Assembly: GCA_016721115.1 (NCBI GenBank)
Contig: JADKIW010000001.1
Coordinates: 3,115,501 to 3,179,500 of the forward strand
DNA length: 64,000 nt
Direction of reading: 5' to 3'
DNA from: Candidatus Defluviilinea proxima
GTDB taxonomy: Bacteria; Chloroflexota; Anaerolineae; Anaerolineales; Villigracilaceae
Below the pieces are notes generated by a model. The model did not search any database and was not told the DNA's origin. It was given only the letters and a program-made list of their open reading frames with translations. The position numbers were made by a program, and so were the translations under genes. Positions 1-8,848 of this stretch are shown here, piece after piece (positions within the stretch are counted from its first letter, which is position 1; each line of letters opens with the position of its first letter).

Positions 1-2
1 TT

Positions 3-644
3 GTTGTTGTATCGGGGACTGGTTCAAATTGCCGTGGTTGGGACCGCGACCACAAGCGTGAAGGCCGTGTGACTGGGCACGGTGTCTTGATGGGTGAAAA
101 TGCTGGCGCATCGGAACTCATGTTTCGCTGTATGCAGTTGGTGGGGTATGCATGGAGCAAGCGCGGCCCGATGACCAAACTTGCAGACGCATTTATTGAG
201 TTGGTCGGTGCAAAAGATCTGGAAGATCTGATCCGTGGTTACACAATGGGTGATTATCAAATTGGCCCGAGCGCGGCACCGATTGTTTTTCGTGTGGCAG
301 AAGAAGGCGATCAAGTAGCACGTGACTTGATCCATTGGGCTGGTACAGAGTTGGGCGAAATGATCAACGGTGTGATACGGCAGTTGGACTTTGAAGAACT
401 TGCCTTTGATGTGGTGATGACGGGAAGTACGTTTAACGGTGGGGCAAGATTAATAGACCCCATGCGTGAGACCGTTCTGAAAGTTGCGCCAAAGGTCAGG
501 TTTGTTCGTTTGAGTGTGCCGCCAGTGGTGGGAGCCGTTGTGCTTGGTTTTGAAGCTGGTGGCATGCAAGTGACAAGTTCTGTGCGCGGAAAAATTATTG
601 AAACCATTTCGTCTGTGAGAAACGTTTCTGTGAGGCAGGTATGA
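3..644 (+). CDS. BadF/BadG/BcrA/BcrD-type sugar kinase, C-terminal part (N-acetylglucosamine kinase-like)
   Basis: Only the last 213 residues are present; the frame is open to the left edge, so the ATG at 69 is internal. At the edge the frame reads VVSGTGSNCRGW, the glycine-rich phosphate-binding loop of the ASKHA kinase fold, then GHGVLMGENAGA and a late MTGSTFNGG motif, the three spaced glycine motifs of the BadF/BadG ATPase family that includes GlcNAc and glucosamine kinases. No activase-type cysteine cluster is visible. It is probably a cytoplasmic sugar kinase. The stop overlaps the next start as ATGA (641-644), so the two are translationally coupled. The sugar is not readable from sequence; the ChbG-type deacetylase downstream makes an amino sugar possible. 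Confidence 0.8.
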   Translation, partial: VVVSGTGSNCRGWDRDHKREGRVTGHGVLMGENAGASELMFRCMQLVGYAWSKRGPMTKLADAFIELVGAKDLEDLIRGYTMGDYQIGPSAAPIVFRVAEEGDQVARDLIHWAGTELGEMINGVIRQLDFEELAFDVVMTGSTFNGGARLIDPMRETVLKVAPKVRFVRLSVPPVVGAVVLGFEAGGMQVTSSVRGKIIETISSVRNVSVRQV

Positions 645-1849
645 CCACGATAGATTTTTCTTATATTGTTGATTCCGAAGCAGATTATGCCAATATTGTT
701 CAACTCATGTCTGATTTCAAACGTGAAACAGGCATTGAGGTGAATATCAAGCGCATGGAGTGGGGAGACGCATGGCAACAACTGATTACCATTGCTACAA
801 AAGGCGTGGGTGCTGATATCTCGCATGTAGGTTCCACGTGGGTCAGCAGTCTGGTGGTCATGGATGCTCTTCGCCCTATTTCCAAACAGCTTGTTAACAG
901 GATCGGTGGTGAGCAGGTCTTTGTTCATTCTACCTGGTCCAATGTCTTCTCGACTGAACACCGCGATGTATATGGCGTACCACTTAGCGCCTACTCCTAT
1001 GTAGTTGCTTATCGAAAAGATTTGCTTGCCAAAGCTGGCTTACATAGTGGATCAGCCTTTGCTACTCCTGCGGCTCTTGAAGCCACTGTCCAAAAGTTGG
1101 ATGCGTTGAATGCTGTTGAGAACACATGGCTTATGCCGATCGCTCCACATCCATTCAACGATATCGTTCACATGGCGGCCTCATGGGTATGGAGTTCGGG
1201 CGGCCACTTTATGGATAATCGCGGTGGGCAGGTGTTGTTCAATTCACCGGCCACTTTGGCTGGCTTGAAATCGTATCTTGCTCTTCTGCGGCGTGGACCC
1301 AAGCTGGACTATCTTGGTCAAAACACTTGTATGGAAATGCTTCTCAATGGAAAAGCCGCGGCAGTTATTACCGACGCGCGGGCTGTCATGGTCGCCGCAC
1401 AAAACCGTGCGCCGAATATTGAAAATATTGGCGCCGCCAGCCTGATGGGTATTCCCTGGACAGGTGGTGGAAGTGTCGTGGTTTGGCGGCATACGCATGG
1501 ATACCCAGATCGTCTCGAAGCATCGTTCAAATTGGTTGAATTCCTCGCGCGCAAACAGACCATGTTGGAGTTTGCTCGCAATTCCTCCTATACAATGCCA
1601 TCACGCACAGATGCCCTCGATGAACTTTTCCCGCCAGATCATATCCTCCGTGCAGTGATGCTTCAACTTGTTTCCACTGGACGTTCGTATCGTCCCATCC
1701 CGCTTTGGCATCGCATCGAATATCAATTCGGTGAAGAACTTCAACGTGTTGCCAACGAGCTGATGCAAAACCCAAAACTCGATTTGGATACAACCGTGAC
1801 GCGAGCGATGACCTCTCTTTCAGAGCGGCTCAATTTGACTCTTGGATAA
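641..1849 (+). CDS. solute-binding-protein-like sugar binder without signal peptide
   Basis: 402 residues with the layout of family 1 extracellular solute-binding proteins of carbohydrate ABC importers: an N-terminal alpha/beta lobe (IDFSYIVDS...YANIVQLMSDF, then W..A..QL), the GVPLSAYSYVVAYRKDLL hinge segment near residues 115-132 and a C-terminal helical lobe. Unusually it starts directly with MTTIDFSYIVDS: there is no hydrophobic leader, no lipobox Cys and no helix-turn-helix domain. It overlaps the kinase gene by 4 bases, so the start is well fixed. Either it is a cytoplasmic sugar sensor or it leaves the cell by an unrecognised route. No permease genes follow, so it is not a standard importer cassette on this side. 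Confidence 0.75.
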   Translation: MTTIDFSYIVDSEADYANIVQLMSDFKRETGIEVNIKRMEWGDAWQQLITIATKGVGADISHVGSTWVSSLVVMDALRPISKQLVNRIGGEQVFVHSTWSNVFSTEHRDVYGVPLSAYSYVVAYRKDLLAKAGLHSGSAFATPAALEATVQKLDALNAVENTWLMPIAPHPFNDIVHMAASWVWSSGGHFMDNRGGQVLFNSPATLAGLKSYLALLRRGPKLDYLGQNTCMEMLLNGKAAAVITDARAVMVAAQNRAPNIENIGAASLMGIPWTGGGSVVVWRHTHGYPDRLEASFKLVEFLARKQTMLEFARNSSYTMPSRTDALDELFPPDHILRAVMLQLVSTGRSYRPIPLWHRIEYQFGEELQRVANELMQNPKLDLDTTVTRAMTSLSERLNLTLG

Positions 1850-1969
1850 AGAACACTCGCTTCTTTCTGGACTTTGATCTGTTACTGACCAATTGACCTG
1901 ACACCCAACTCTGGCAGATGCATCTCTAAGTGTCTGCTGTTAAACTTTTTACACCTAAAGGAACCTATC

Positions 1970-2941
1970 ATGGCCAATAATGCTCTCCCCAACATTCCCT
2001 GGCAGGATCGTCCTGCTGGAAACTCTGAAGTGGTCTGGCGCTACGATGCCAACCCCGTCATTCCACGCAACTTGATTCCATCTTCGAATAGTATTTTCAA
2101 CAGCGCAGTTGTGCCGTTCAAAGGGAAGTTCGCAGGCGTATTCCGTGCCGACAACAAAAAACGTGAGATGAATTTGCACCGTGGTTTCAGCGACGATGGC
2201 ATCAACTGGAAATTAGACAACGACCCGATCAACTGGGAATGTGATGACCCCGAGATCGGACGCTATCAGTATCGCTATGACCCACGTGTGCTTTGGCTCG
2301 AAGACCGCTATTATGTCACATGGTGCAACGGCTATCATGGTCCCACCATCGGTATCGGTTATACCTTTGACTTCGAGAAGTTCACCTTCCTTGAGAATGC
2401 GCTTCTGCCTTTCAATCGTAACGGTGTGTTGTTCCCGCGCAAGATCAAGGATAAGTATGTGATGTTCAGCCGCCCAAGTGACAATGGGCATACTCCATTT
2501 GGTGACATCTATATCAGTCAAAGCCCTGATATGGTTCACTGGGGTGAACATCGCTTCGTGATGGGGACCAAAGGTGGTTGGCAAAGCACAAAGATCGGCG
2601 CAGGCCCTGTGCCGATTGAGACAAAAGAAGGCTGGTTGTTGTTCTATCACGGCGTGCTGACATCCTGCAACGGCTTCGTCTACAGTTTTGGGGCCGCCTT
2701 GCTCGACCTTGACCAACCTTGGAAGGTCATTGCCCGTGGAGCGCCGTACCTCCTCTCGCCGCAAACCTACTATGAATGCGTTGGTGACGTGCCGAATGTT
2801 GCCTTCCCATGCGCGTCTTTGTATGACGAACCGACAGGTCGTATCGCCATTTACTACGGTGGCGCAGATACCGTCACTGCCCTCGCTTTTGCAAAGATCG
2901 ATGAAGTGCTGGACTTTGTAAAATCTACTTCTGAAATTTAA
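1970..2941 (+). CDS. GH130 family beta-mannoside phosphorylase
   Basis: 323 residues with the five-bladed propeller pattern of GH130. The conserved region Y-R-Y-D-P-R-V at 101-107 should carry the catalytic aspartate (D104), followed by W-x-D-R-Y-Y-V-T-W and later G-A-G-P-V-P-I. The length suits the beta-1,4-mannooligosaccharide phosphorylase subgroup (about 320-330) better than the longer mannosylglucose phosphorylases (about 390); the choice is inference. The reaction would be phosphorolysis of beta-1,4-mannosides to mannose 1-phosphate. No signal peptide: cytoplasmic. A good Shine-Dalgarno (AAAGGAA) precedes the ATG. The epimerase next door makes the canonical partner enzyme of this pathway. 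Confidence 0.9.
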   Translation: MANNALPNIPWQDRPAGNSEVVWRYDANPVIPRNLIPSSNSIFNSAVVPFKGKFAGVFRADNKKREMNLHRGFSDDGINWKLDNDPINWECDDPEIGRYQYRYDPRVLWLEDRYYVTWCNGYHGPTIGIGYTFDFEKFTFLENALLPFNRNGVLFPRKIKDKYVMFSRPSDNGHTPFGDIYISQSPDMVHWGEHRFVMGTKGGWQSTKIGAGPVPIETKEGWLLFYHGVLTSCNGFVYSFGAALLDLDQPWKVIARGAPYLLSPQTYYECVGDVPNVAFPCASLYDEPTGRIAIYYGGADTVTALAFAKIDEVLDFVKSTSEI

Positions 2942-2945
2942 CTTG

Positions 2946-2980
2946 AAGACCTGACAGGTTTTAAAAACCTGTCAGGTCTT
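2946..2980. repeat. 35-bp perfect palindrome between GH130 and epimerase genes
   Basis: Arms of 16 bases (aagacctgacaggttt and its exact reverse complement) flank a 3-base centre. The right arm ends 11 bases before the ATG of the epimerase gene and no Shine-Dalgarno lies between. No T-run follows on either strand, so it looks more like a small interspersed palindrome or an mRNA-stabilising hairpin than a terminator. Confidence 0.8.
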
Positions 2981-2991
2981 ATGAGAATTTG

Positions 2992-4188
2992 ATGCAAACA
3001 AAGACCATGCCAGCCATCACCAAAGAACGGCTTGAACAGGAATTGACGGAGAACATCCTCCCATTTTGGGCGGAGCGTACACCTGACCCTGTCAATGGCG
3101 GATTCTATGGCGCATTGAGCAATGACCTGAAAGTGGATAACGCATCACCTCGCTCAGCCATTCTCTATGGCCGCATCTTGTGGACGTTCTCGCTGGCGTA
3201 CAAGGAATACAAGAAAGCAGAATATCTTGCGACTGCTCGCCGTGCATACGATTACATCAAGACGCACTTTTGGGATGTTCAACATGGCGGCGTGTATTGG
3301 TCAGTCGATATGAATGGCAAGCCGCTCAATGCTCGCAAACATACCTATGCCAATTCCTTTTGTATTTACGGGTTGGCTGAATACTATCAAGCCACAGGTG
3401 AAGAAGAAGCCTTGGATTTGACAAAACAGATTTTTGAGTTGCTTGATGCGCATTCACACGATTCCGTCCATGGTGGTTATGTGGAAGGCCGTGGTGTGGA
3501 CTGGGTCTCTGCAACCGACCCTCGCTTGAGCGAATATGAACCGCTGTGCGACAAGTCGATGAACACGCTTCTTCACGCAATGGAAGCATTCACAAACCTT
3601 TTACGTGTGTGGGATGAGCCTCGCTTGCGGACTCGTGTAAATGAGTTGATCACAGTCTTTCTGGATCACATCATTGATTCGAAGGCAAATCATCAGCGCC
3701 TCTTCTTCAACAACGACTGGAGCTGGGATAAGACCGAGCATATCTCTTATGGTCACGATATTGAGACCAGTTGGTTGATCGTGGAATCGGCAGAGGTGTT
3801 GGGCGATCCCGTTTTGTTGAAGCGTGCCAAAGAAGTAGCAGTCAAGATTGCACAGGCAGTGTACGATAAGGCACTACGACCCGACGGCGTTTTGTTTCAA
3901 GAGTCTGAAGGAGAGCGCAGTCGCGATATTGTTTGGTGGGTGCATGCTGAAGGCATGGTTGGTTTCTACAATGCCTGGCAACTTTCAGGCGATGAAAAAT
4001 TTCGTGTTGCCGCCGAACGCATCTGGCAGGTGATCGATCAGAAATTTATTGACCGTCAGCACGGTGACTGGTTTAAAAACCTCGACCCACAGGGAATTCC
4101 ATATCCCAACCTGCCTAAAGCAGGCCCTTGGGAATGTCCTTACCATCACAGCCGTGCCTGTTTCGAAATGATCCGGAGATTATCTTAA
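2992..4188 (+). CDS. cellobiose/mannobiose 2-epimerase (AGE superfamily)
   Basis: About 398 residues of (alpha/alpha)6-barrel type. Counting from a TTG at 2989, conserved histidine segments of cellobiose 2-epimerases are visible: KSMNTLLH (189-196), SYGHDIETSW (253-262), WWVHAEG (316-322) and PYHHSR (384-389). The family epimerises the reducing-end glucose or mannose of beta-1,4 disaccharides, for example mannobiose to mannosyl-glucose or cellobiose to glucosyl-mannose, feeding GH130 or GH94 phosphorylases, which are both in this locus. Cytoplasmic. TTG 2989 and ATG 2992 are adjacent and neither has a clear ribosome site; I take the ATG. The 3' end is joined to the next gene by TAATG. Confidence 0.92.
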   Translation: MQTKTMPAITKERLEQELTENILPFWAERTPDPVNGGFYGALSNDLKVDNASPRSAILYGRILWTFSLAYKEYKKAEYLATARRAYDYIKTHFWDVQHGGVYWSVDMNGKPLNARKHTYANSFCIYGLAEYYQATGEEEALDLTKQIFELLDAHSHDSVHGGYVEGRGVDWVSATDPRLSEYEPLCDKSMNTLLHAMEAFTNLLRVWDEPRLRTRVNELITVFLDHIIDSKANHQRLFFNNDWSWDKTEHISYGHDIETSWLIVESAEVLGDPVLLKRAKEVAVKIAQAVYDKALRPDGVLFQESEGERSRDIVWWVHAEGMVGFYNAWQLSGDEKFRVAAERIWQVIDQKFIDRQHGDWFKNLDPQGIPYPNLPKAGPWECPYHHSRACFEMIRRLS

Positions 4189-5441
4189 TGTCACAGCCTT
4201 TTACCCTTGGTGTTAATTATTGGCCTCGTCGTAAGGCCATGTTTTGGTGGAGCGATTTTGATGCAGGCGAAGTACGAGAAGAATTTAGCGTTATCAAAGA
4301 AGCTGGCCTTGATGTCGTCCGCTTTTTCCTGCTTTGGGATGACTTTCAGCCTGATCCTGATTCTGTTTCGAAAACAGCGCTTCAGAATCTCACCACAGTC
4401 TGCGACATTGCCAATGAGGCTGGTCTTGGCGTTGACCTGACCTTCTTCACAGGGCACATGAGCGGACCCAATTGGAGTCCGAAGTGGTTGCTCGGTGGAG
4501 ATAGCCATCCATATAAAAGTTATTCCCCCAGACAAATTGTCAGCGGCGGAAAGATCGTCGAAACAGGATACAGGAATATGTTCCATGATGAAGCGGCATT
4601 GAGGGCCTCGAGGCTGTTGTTGAAAACAGTCGTCGGTCAACTCAAGGATCATCCCGCCATCTGGATGTGGAATCTTGGCAATGAACCCGATCTCTTCGCT
4701 CAGCCTCATTCATGGCAGGAAGGCGAAGCATGGACGAAGGAGATGGTCGGCATTATCAAGGAGATCGACCCAAAACACCTCGTGACGTGTGGTTTGCACA
4801 GTGCTAACATCCACGAAGATAATGGATTGCGTATTGATAAGGTGTATGCCCACACAGACGTGGCAGTGATGCATTCCTACCCGATGTATACGCTTTGGGC
4901 GCGCGGTCCGCTTGACCCTGATTTTGTGCCATTCACCTGTGCATTGACGGCGGCCTTGTGTGGCAAGCCTGTGCTCATGGAAGAGTTTGGTGGATGTACG
5001 GCTTTGCCCGGGCAAGACTCTTATTTTATGGAATGGACGGAAACTACAGGACGGGAACGCAGGCAGTTTATGGCGAGCGAAGAAGACTTTGCCGAGTATA
5101 TTCGTTTGGTGTTGCCCAAATTGCAAGATAGTGGCGCAACGGGCGCCATGCTTTGGTGCTATGCGGACTACATCCCTGAGTTATGGAACAAGCCACCGTG
5201 TTTGGACTCGCAACATGAGCGTTTCTTCGGCTTGGTGCGTCCCGATGGTTCATTGAAGCCGCATGTGAAAGTCATTCAGGAATTTGCCAAAACCAAACCA
5301 CAGGTCAAGCCGATACCTGAGTATGCAAAGTTGAATGTCAACCCCGATGAATATTATGATGACATTCTCTGGCATATCGGTGACTTGTATCCGAAATATT
5401 TGGAAGGATTAAATAATTCGTCATTGCGAGGAGGGCGCTAG
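4188..5441 (+). CDS. GH5-like glycoside hydrolase (clan GH-A), intracellular
   Basis: 417 residues. The start ATG shares a base with the upstream stop (TAATG) and has GGAG about 10 bases ahead; a longer in-frame start at 4128 lies inside the epimerase gene. It is a TIM barrel with GVNYWPR at the N-terminus, the acid/base glutamate in WNLGNEPD (E166) and the nucleophile in VLMEEFG (E266), the spacing of GH5 and related clan A enzymes. No signal peptide, so it would act on imported oligosaccharides; mannosidase or glucosidase specificity is not readable. The last seven codons (SSLRGGR) and the stop are supplied by an intergenic repeat at 5419-5505, so the native C-terminus may have been changed by insertion. 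Confidence 0.82.
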   Translation: MSQPFTLGVNYWPRRKAMFWWSDFDAGEVREEFSVIKEAGLDVVRFFLLWDDFQPDPDSVSKTALQNLTTVCDIANEAGLGVDLTFFTGHMSGPNWSPKWLLGGDSHPYKSYSPRQIVSGGKIVETGYRNMFHDEAALRASRLLLKTVVGQLKDHPAIWMWNLGNEPDLFAQPHSWQEGEAWTKEMVGIIKEIDPKHLVTCGLHSANIHEDNGLRIDKVYAHTDVAVMHSYPMYTLWARGPLDPDFVPFTCALTAALCGKPVLMEEFGGCTALPGQDSYFMEWTETTGRERRQFMASEEDFAEYIRLVLPKLQDSGATGAMLWCYADYIPELWNKPPCLDSQHERFFGLVRPDGSLKPHVKVIQEFAKTKPQVKPIPEYAKLNVNPDEYYDDILWHIGDLYPKYLEGLNNSSLRGGR

Positions 5442-5505
5442 CCCGACGAAGCAATCCCCTCCATGATGTTGGAGATTGCTTCGCCCTGTCGGGCTCGCAA
5501 TGACG
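5419..5505. repeat. 87-bp inverted-repeat element overlapping the GH5-like gene end
   Basis: Outer arms cgtcattgcgag / ctcgcaatgacg are exact reverse complements; inside, gggcgctagcccgacgaagcaatc and gattgcttcgccctgtcgggc pair again imperfectly. This layout matches a widespread family of small palindromic intergenic elements in bacteria. The element begins inside the upstream reading frame and ends 10 bases before the start of the deacetylase gene. Confidence 0.8.
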
Positions 5506-5515
5506 GGAGCAGACT

Positions 5516-6322
5516 ATGAAAAGACTCATCATCAATTCCGACGACTACGGTCGTACCCCCGAAATCTCGCGCGGCATACGGGAAGTGCATCTGCGCGGTA
5601 TGCTTTCCTCTACAACCTGCATGATGAACATCCCCACCACAGTGGATGATATTGCCATTGCTCTGAAAGAGACGCCCAACCTCGGGATGGGAGTTCACCT
5701 CGTGTTGACAATGGGCAAGCCGCTCTCAAAGCCTGAAGCGGTTCCATCCATCATCGACGAAAATGGCAATCACCTGAAATACAATCCGTTCTTTGCCAAC
5801 CTCCCCAATCTCAACATGGACGATGTCAAAACCGAGTGGCGTTTACAGATCGAGCGCTTTGTCAAAGCGGCGGGACGCAAACCAACACACTTAGATTCAC
5901 ATCACCACTCGTCCTACTTCTCGCCAGCCTTGTTTCGCGGCATGCTTGAATTGGCAAAGGAATATGATTGCCCGATCCGTTTTCCGTTTACTGAAAAAGG
6001 CATGAGCGAATTGGAAAATACAAGAGACCAGGTTCCTGTTTTGATAAAGGAATTTAGTCCGCGTCACCCAGATCGCTTCATTTCCAGTTTTTATGATAAC
6101 GGTGCAACGCAGGATGAACTTCTTCGCCTTATCAGCGAAGTTCCTGATGGCACCACCGAGATCATGTGCCACCCGGGCTATGTAGACGAAGCCTTTGCAA
6201 AAGAATCTGTCTATAACTTCCAACGTGAACGAGAGTTAAGAATCCTGACCGACCCAACAATTAAACAAGCGATCCAGGCGAATGAAATTGAACTGATTAC
6301 ATTCGCAGATTTGACCGGGTAG
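5516..6322 (+). CDS. ChbG/YdjC-family carbohydrate deacetylase
   Basis: 268 residues, full length for the family. The metal-binding set is visible: D9-D10 in INSDDYG, H61 in GMGVHLVL, and the HLDSHHH run at 125-131; a late EIMCHPGY supplies a further catalytic histidine. Family members remove an N-acetyl group from chitobiose-type sugars in the cytoplasm. Here it sits inside a mannan/glucan operon, so it may deal with acetylated or GlcNAc-containing oligosaccharides (inference). It starts just after the palindromic element, with GGGAGCAG ahead of the ATG as ribosome site. Confidence 0.87.
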   Translation: MKRLIINSDDYGRTPEISRGIREVHLRGMLSSTTCMMNIPTTVDDIAIALKETPNLGMGVHLVLTMGKPLSKPEAVPSIIDENGNHLKYNPFFANLPNLNMDDVKTEWRLQIERFVKAAGRKPTHLDSHHHSSYFSPALFRGMLELAKEYDCPIRFPFTEKGMSELENTRDQVPVLIKEFSPRHPDRFISSFYDNGATQDELLRLISEVPDGTTEIMCHPGYVDEAFAKESVYNFQRERELRILTDPTIKQAIQANEIELITFADLTG

Positions 6323-6344
6323 ACAGGAAAAGTTATATCTGTTG

Positions 6345-6350
6345 TAAAAT
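6345..6350 (+). promoter_or_regulatory. candidate -10 box before the GH3 gene
   Basis: TAAAAT about 65 bases before the GH3 start, in the 94-base gap after the deacetylase gene. The -35 region is poor. This is the largest gap in the first part of the locus apart from the repeat at 8849-8970, so a second transcription start here is plausible. Confidence 0.35.
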
Positions 6351-6416
6351 TTGCCTTCGCCAATGCAACCGCTTGCGAAACTTTCATTGTCTAAATCACT
6401 CTATATAAGGTAACTC

Positions 6417-8837
6417 ATGTCAAGAATAGACGACCTCCTCCAACAACTTACCCTCGAAGAAAAAATCTCCATGCTAGCCGCATCGGATTTGTGGTTCACG
6501 ACGCCTGTACCTCGCTTGAACATTCCCTACATCCATGTCGCAGACGGCCCCAACGGTGTCCGTGGCACATGGAGCAAAATGTCGCCGACCTCCGCCGCCA
6601 CGCCAATTGGTACAGCGCTGGGCGCAACATGGAATCCAGAAATCGTCGAAAAGATCGGCAACGTGCTGGCAGAAGAATGCCAAACCAAGAACGCCGATAT
6701 CCTCCTTGCTCCAACAGTTAACATCCACCGCACACCGATCGCTGGACGCAACTTCGAGTGTTTCTCCGAAGACCCGTATCTGACGGGCATCATGGCATCT
6801 GCCTACATCAAAGGCTTACAGGATAAAGGTGTCGGTGCATGTATCAAACATTTTGTCGGTAACGATCAGGAGTTCGAGCGTCATTCGATGAGTTCTGAGA
6901 TTGACGAACGCACTCTGCGAGAAATTTATCTTGAGCCGTTCCGCATCGCCATTCGCAATTCCAACCCGTGGACGATCATGTCTGGTTATAACCGTGTCAA
7001 CGGAGTCTATGCCTGCGAATACGACCACTCCCTCAAGGAGATACTCAAAGGCGAATGGAAGTTTGAAGGCGCAGTCGTCTCTGATTGGTATGGCACGTAC
7101 ACCGATACTGTCCCTGCTGGTGGACTCGATATAGAATTCCCCGGCAACGCCCGCTGGATGTCGCCTGAGCTTGTGCAAAAGGCTCTCGATAACGGGAGCC
7201 TCTCGATGGATAGCCTGAACGACAAGGTTCGGCGTCTGCTTCTCGTCACAGAGAAGGCGGGTCTCCTTGATAATCCCGAACGCCCAACTGAACGTGCCGA
7301 GGATAAACCCGAGCATCGCAAGATCATCCGTCAGGCGGCGGGTGAGGCGATTGTCCTACTCAAGAACGGCGGCAATCTTCCGCTCAAGAAGGTTAAGTCG
7401 ATTGCAGTCATTGGCCCGCATGCTTCGAACGCCAGTATCTTTGGTGGTGGCAGTTCATCGGGTTTCCTCCCGCATTACATTGTTTCACCGCTCGAAGGCA
7501 TTAAGAATCGTGCAGGTAAAAAAGTGAAAGTGGATTACGCACCTGGATGCTTTATCCATCGCAATTTGCCTGCTCTTGCTCCCGAAACTTTATCCACCGC
7601 AGACGGGCGCCTCGGACTCAGTGTGAGTCTGTTCGACGGAACCGAATTTGCTGGTACTCCCCTGTATCAGTCTGTCGAACCCATTCCCACTTTTGACTGG
7701 TTCCATAATTCCATCCCTGCTGTGAACCGTCAAAACTTCTCGATGATCGTGGAAGGATTCTTCACGCCGAAAGAATCAGGCAAGCATAAGATCTCGCTCA
7801 ATGGCATGGGCTGGAGTCGACTCTTCCTCGATGGCAAGCTCCTCATTGATCACACGGACGATGGTCACTTGGGCAAAGAGCTCAAGACCGAGATCAAACT
7901 CAAAGGCGGAAAAGCCTATGCCCTCAAATTGGAATACTGGTTCCAAGGCGATTCGCAATTCCGCTCTGTGGCGATCGGGCACGAACCCCCTCACAGCAAA
8001 GATTTGATCGGCGATGCAGTGAAGCTTGCCAAAAAATCAGACGTGGTCATTCTCGTCGCTAGTTTGAACAAAGAATGGGAAGCCGAAGGTTTCGACCGCG
8101 TGGATATGAAACTCCCCGGCGAGCAGAACAAACTCATCAAGGAAGTTCTCAAAGCGAACAAAAACACTGTCGTTGTTTTGAATGTTGGTTCTCCTGTTGA
8201 AATGCCGTGGATCGATAAAGCTCAGACCGTTCTTCAACTCTGGTACAACAGTCAGGAACAAGGCAACGCGCTTGCGGATGTATTGTTTGGCGATGTAAAC
8301 CCCTCTGGTAAATTGCCAACCACATTCCCCGTTCGTTTGGAAGATAACCCTGCTTACATCAACTACCCGGGCGAAAATAGCAAAGTCAAATATGGCGAAG
8401 GCATTTTCGTTGGCTATCGCTATTACGACAAAAAAGATGTAACGCCTTTGTTCCCGTTTGGTCACGGGTTGTCCTATACCAAGTTCAAGTACAGCAACCT
8501 GAAATTAAACGCCAAGAAAATCTCACCGGATGGCACACTCAAGGTTAAGGTGGATGTGACCAACACGGGCAAAGTCGCTGGCAAAGAGATCGTTCAACTT
8601 TACGTGCGCGATGTCAAATCCACGTTTGCCCGCCCCGAAAAAGAACTCAAAGCTTTTGATAAAGTGGAACTAAAACCCGGCCAAAAGAAGACAGTTACCT
8701 TCACACTTGACCGTGAAGCTTTCTGGTATTTCGACACCATTACGAACACATGGCAAGTCGAGGCAGGTGAGTTTGAAATTCTCGTTGGCGCATCCAGCCG
8801 TGACATTCGCTTGAGCGACAAGGTTGTGCTGGAATAA
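6417..8837 (+). CDS. GH3 beta-glucosidase with PA14 insert and FnIII-like C-domain, intracellular
   Basis: 806 residues. The N-terminal GH3 barrel carries RNFECFSEDP near 111-120, KHFVGNDQE at 144-152 and the nucleophile D223 in VVSDWYG. A PA14 domain (FTPKESGKHKISLNGMGWSRLFLDG...) is inserted into the second GH3 domain around residues 400-530, as in BglX/KmBglI-type enzymes. The C-terminus (from about 705, VKVDVTNTGKVAGKEIVQLYV) is the FnIII-like domain. There is no signal peptide, so it acts on imported oligosaccharides, unlike the lipoprotein GH3 at 17322. AAGGT sits before the ATG. Confidence 0.93.
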   Translation: MSRIDDLLQQLTLEEKISMLAASDLWFTTPVPRLNIPYIHVADGPNGVRGTWSKMSPTSAATPIGTALGATWNPEIVEKIGNVLAEECQTKNADILLAPTVNIHRTPIAGRNFECFSEDPYLTGIMASAYIKGLQDKGVGACIKHFVGNDQEFERHSMSSEIDERTLREIYLEPFRIAIRNSNPWTIMSGYNRVNGVYACEYDHSLKEILKGEWKFEGAVVSDWYGTYTDTVPAGGLDIEFPGNARWMSPELVQKALDNGSLSMDSLNDKVRRLLLVTEKAGLLDNPERPTERAEDKPEHRKIIRQAAGEAIVLLKNGGNLPLKKVKSIAVIGPHASNASIFGGGSSSGFLPHYIVSPLEGIKNRAGKKVKVDYAPGCFIHRNLPALAPETLSTADGRLGLSVSLFDGTEFAGTPLYQSVEPIPTFDWFHNSIPAVNRQNFSMIVEGFFTPKESGKHKISLNGMGWSRLFLDGKLLIDHTDDGHLGKELKTEIKLKGGKAYALKLEYWFQGDSQFRSVAIGHEPPHSKDLIGDAVKLAKKSDVVILVASLNKEWEAEGFDRVDMKLPGEQNKLIKEVLKANKNTVVVLNVGSPVEMPWIDKAQTVLQLWYNSQEQGNALADVLFGDVNPSGKLPTTFPVRLEDNPAYINYPGENSKVKYGEGIFVGYRYYDKKDVTPLFPFGHGLSYTKFKYSNLKLNAKKISPDGTLKVKVDVTNTGKVAGKEIVQLYVRDVKSTFARPEKELKAFDKVELKPGQKKTVTFTLDREAFWYFDTITNTWQVEAGEFEILVGASSRDIRLSDKVVLE

Positions 8838-8848
8838 CAAAAGCAACT

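Noticed and set aside
69..71. ATG as start of the first gene
   Set aside because: The frame is open to base 3 and already encodes the GTGSNC phosphate loop before it.
311..961. 216-residue minus-strand frame over the kinase/binding-protein junction
   Set aside because: Antisense to two recognisable proteins and spans their overlap; no own signals.
2213..2764. 183-residue minus-strand frame within the GH130 gene
   Set aside because: Antisense to a conserved enzyme; composition typical of a shadow frame.
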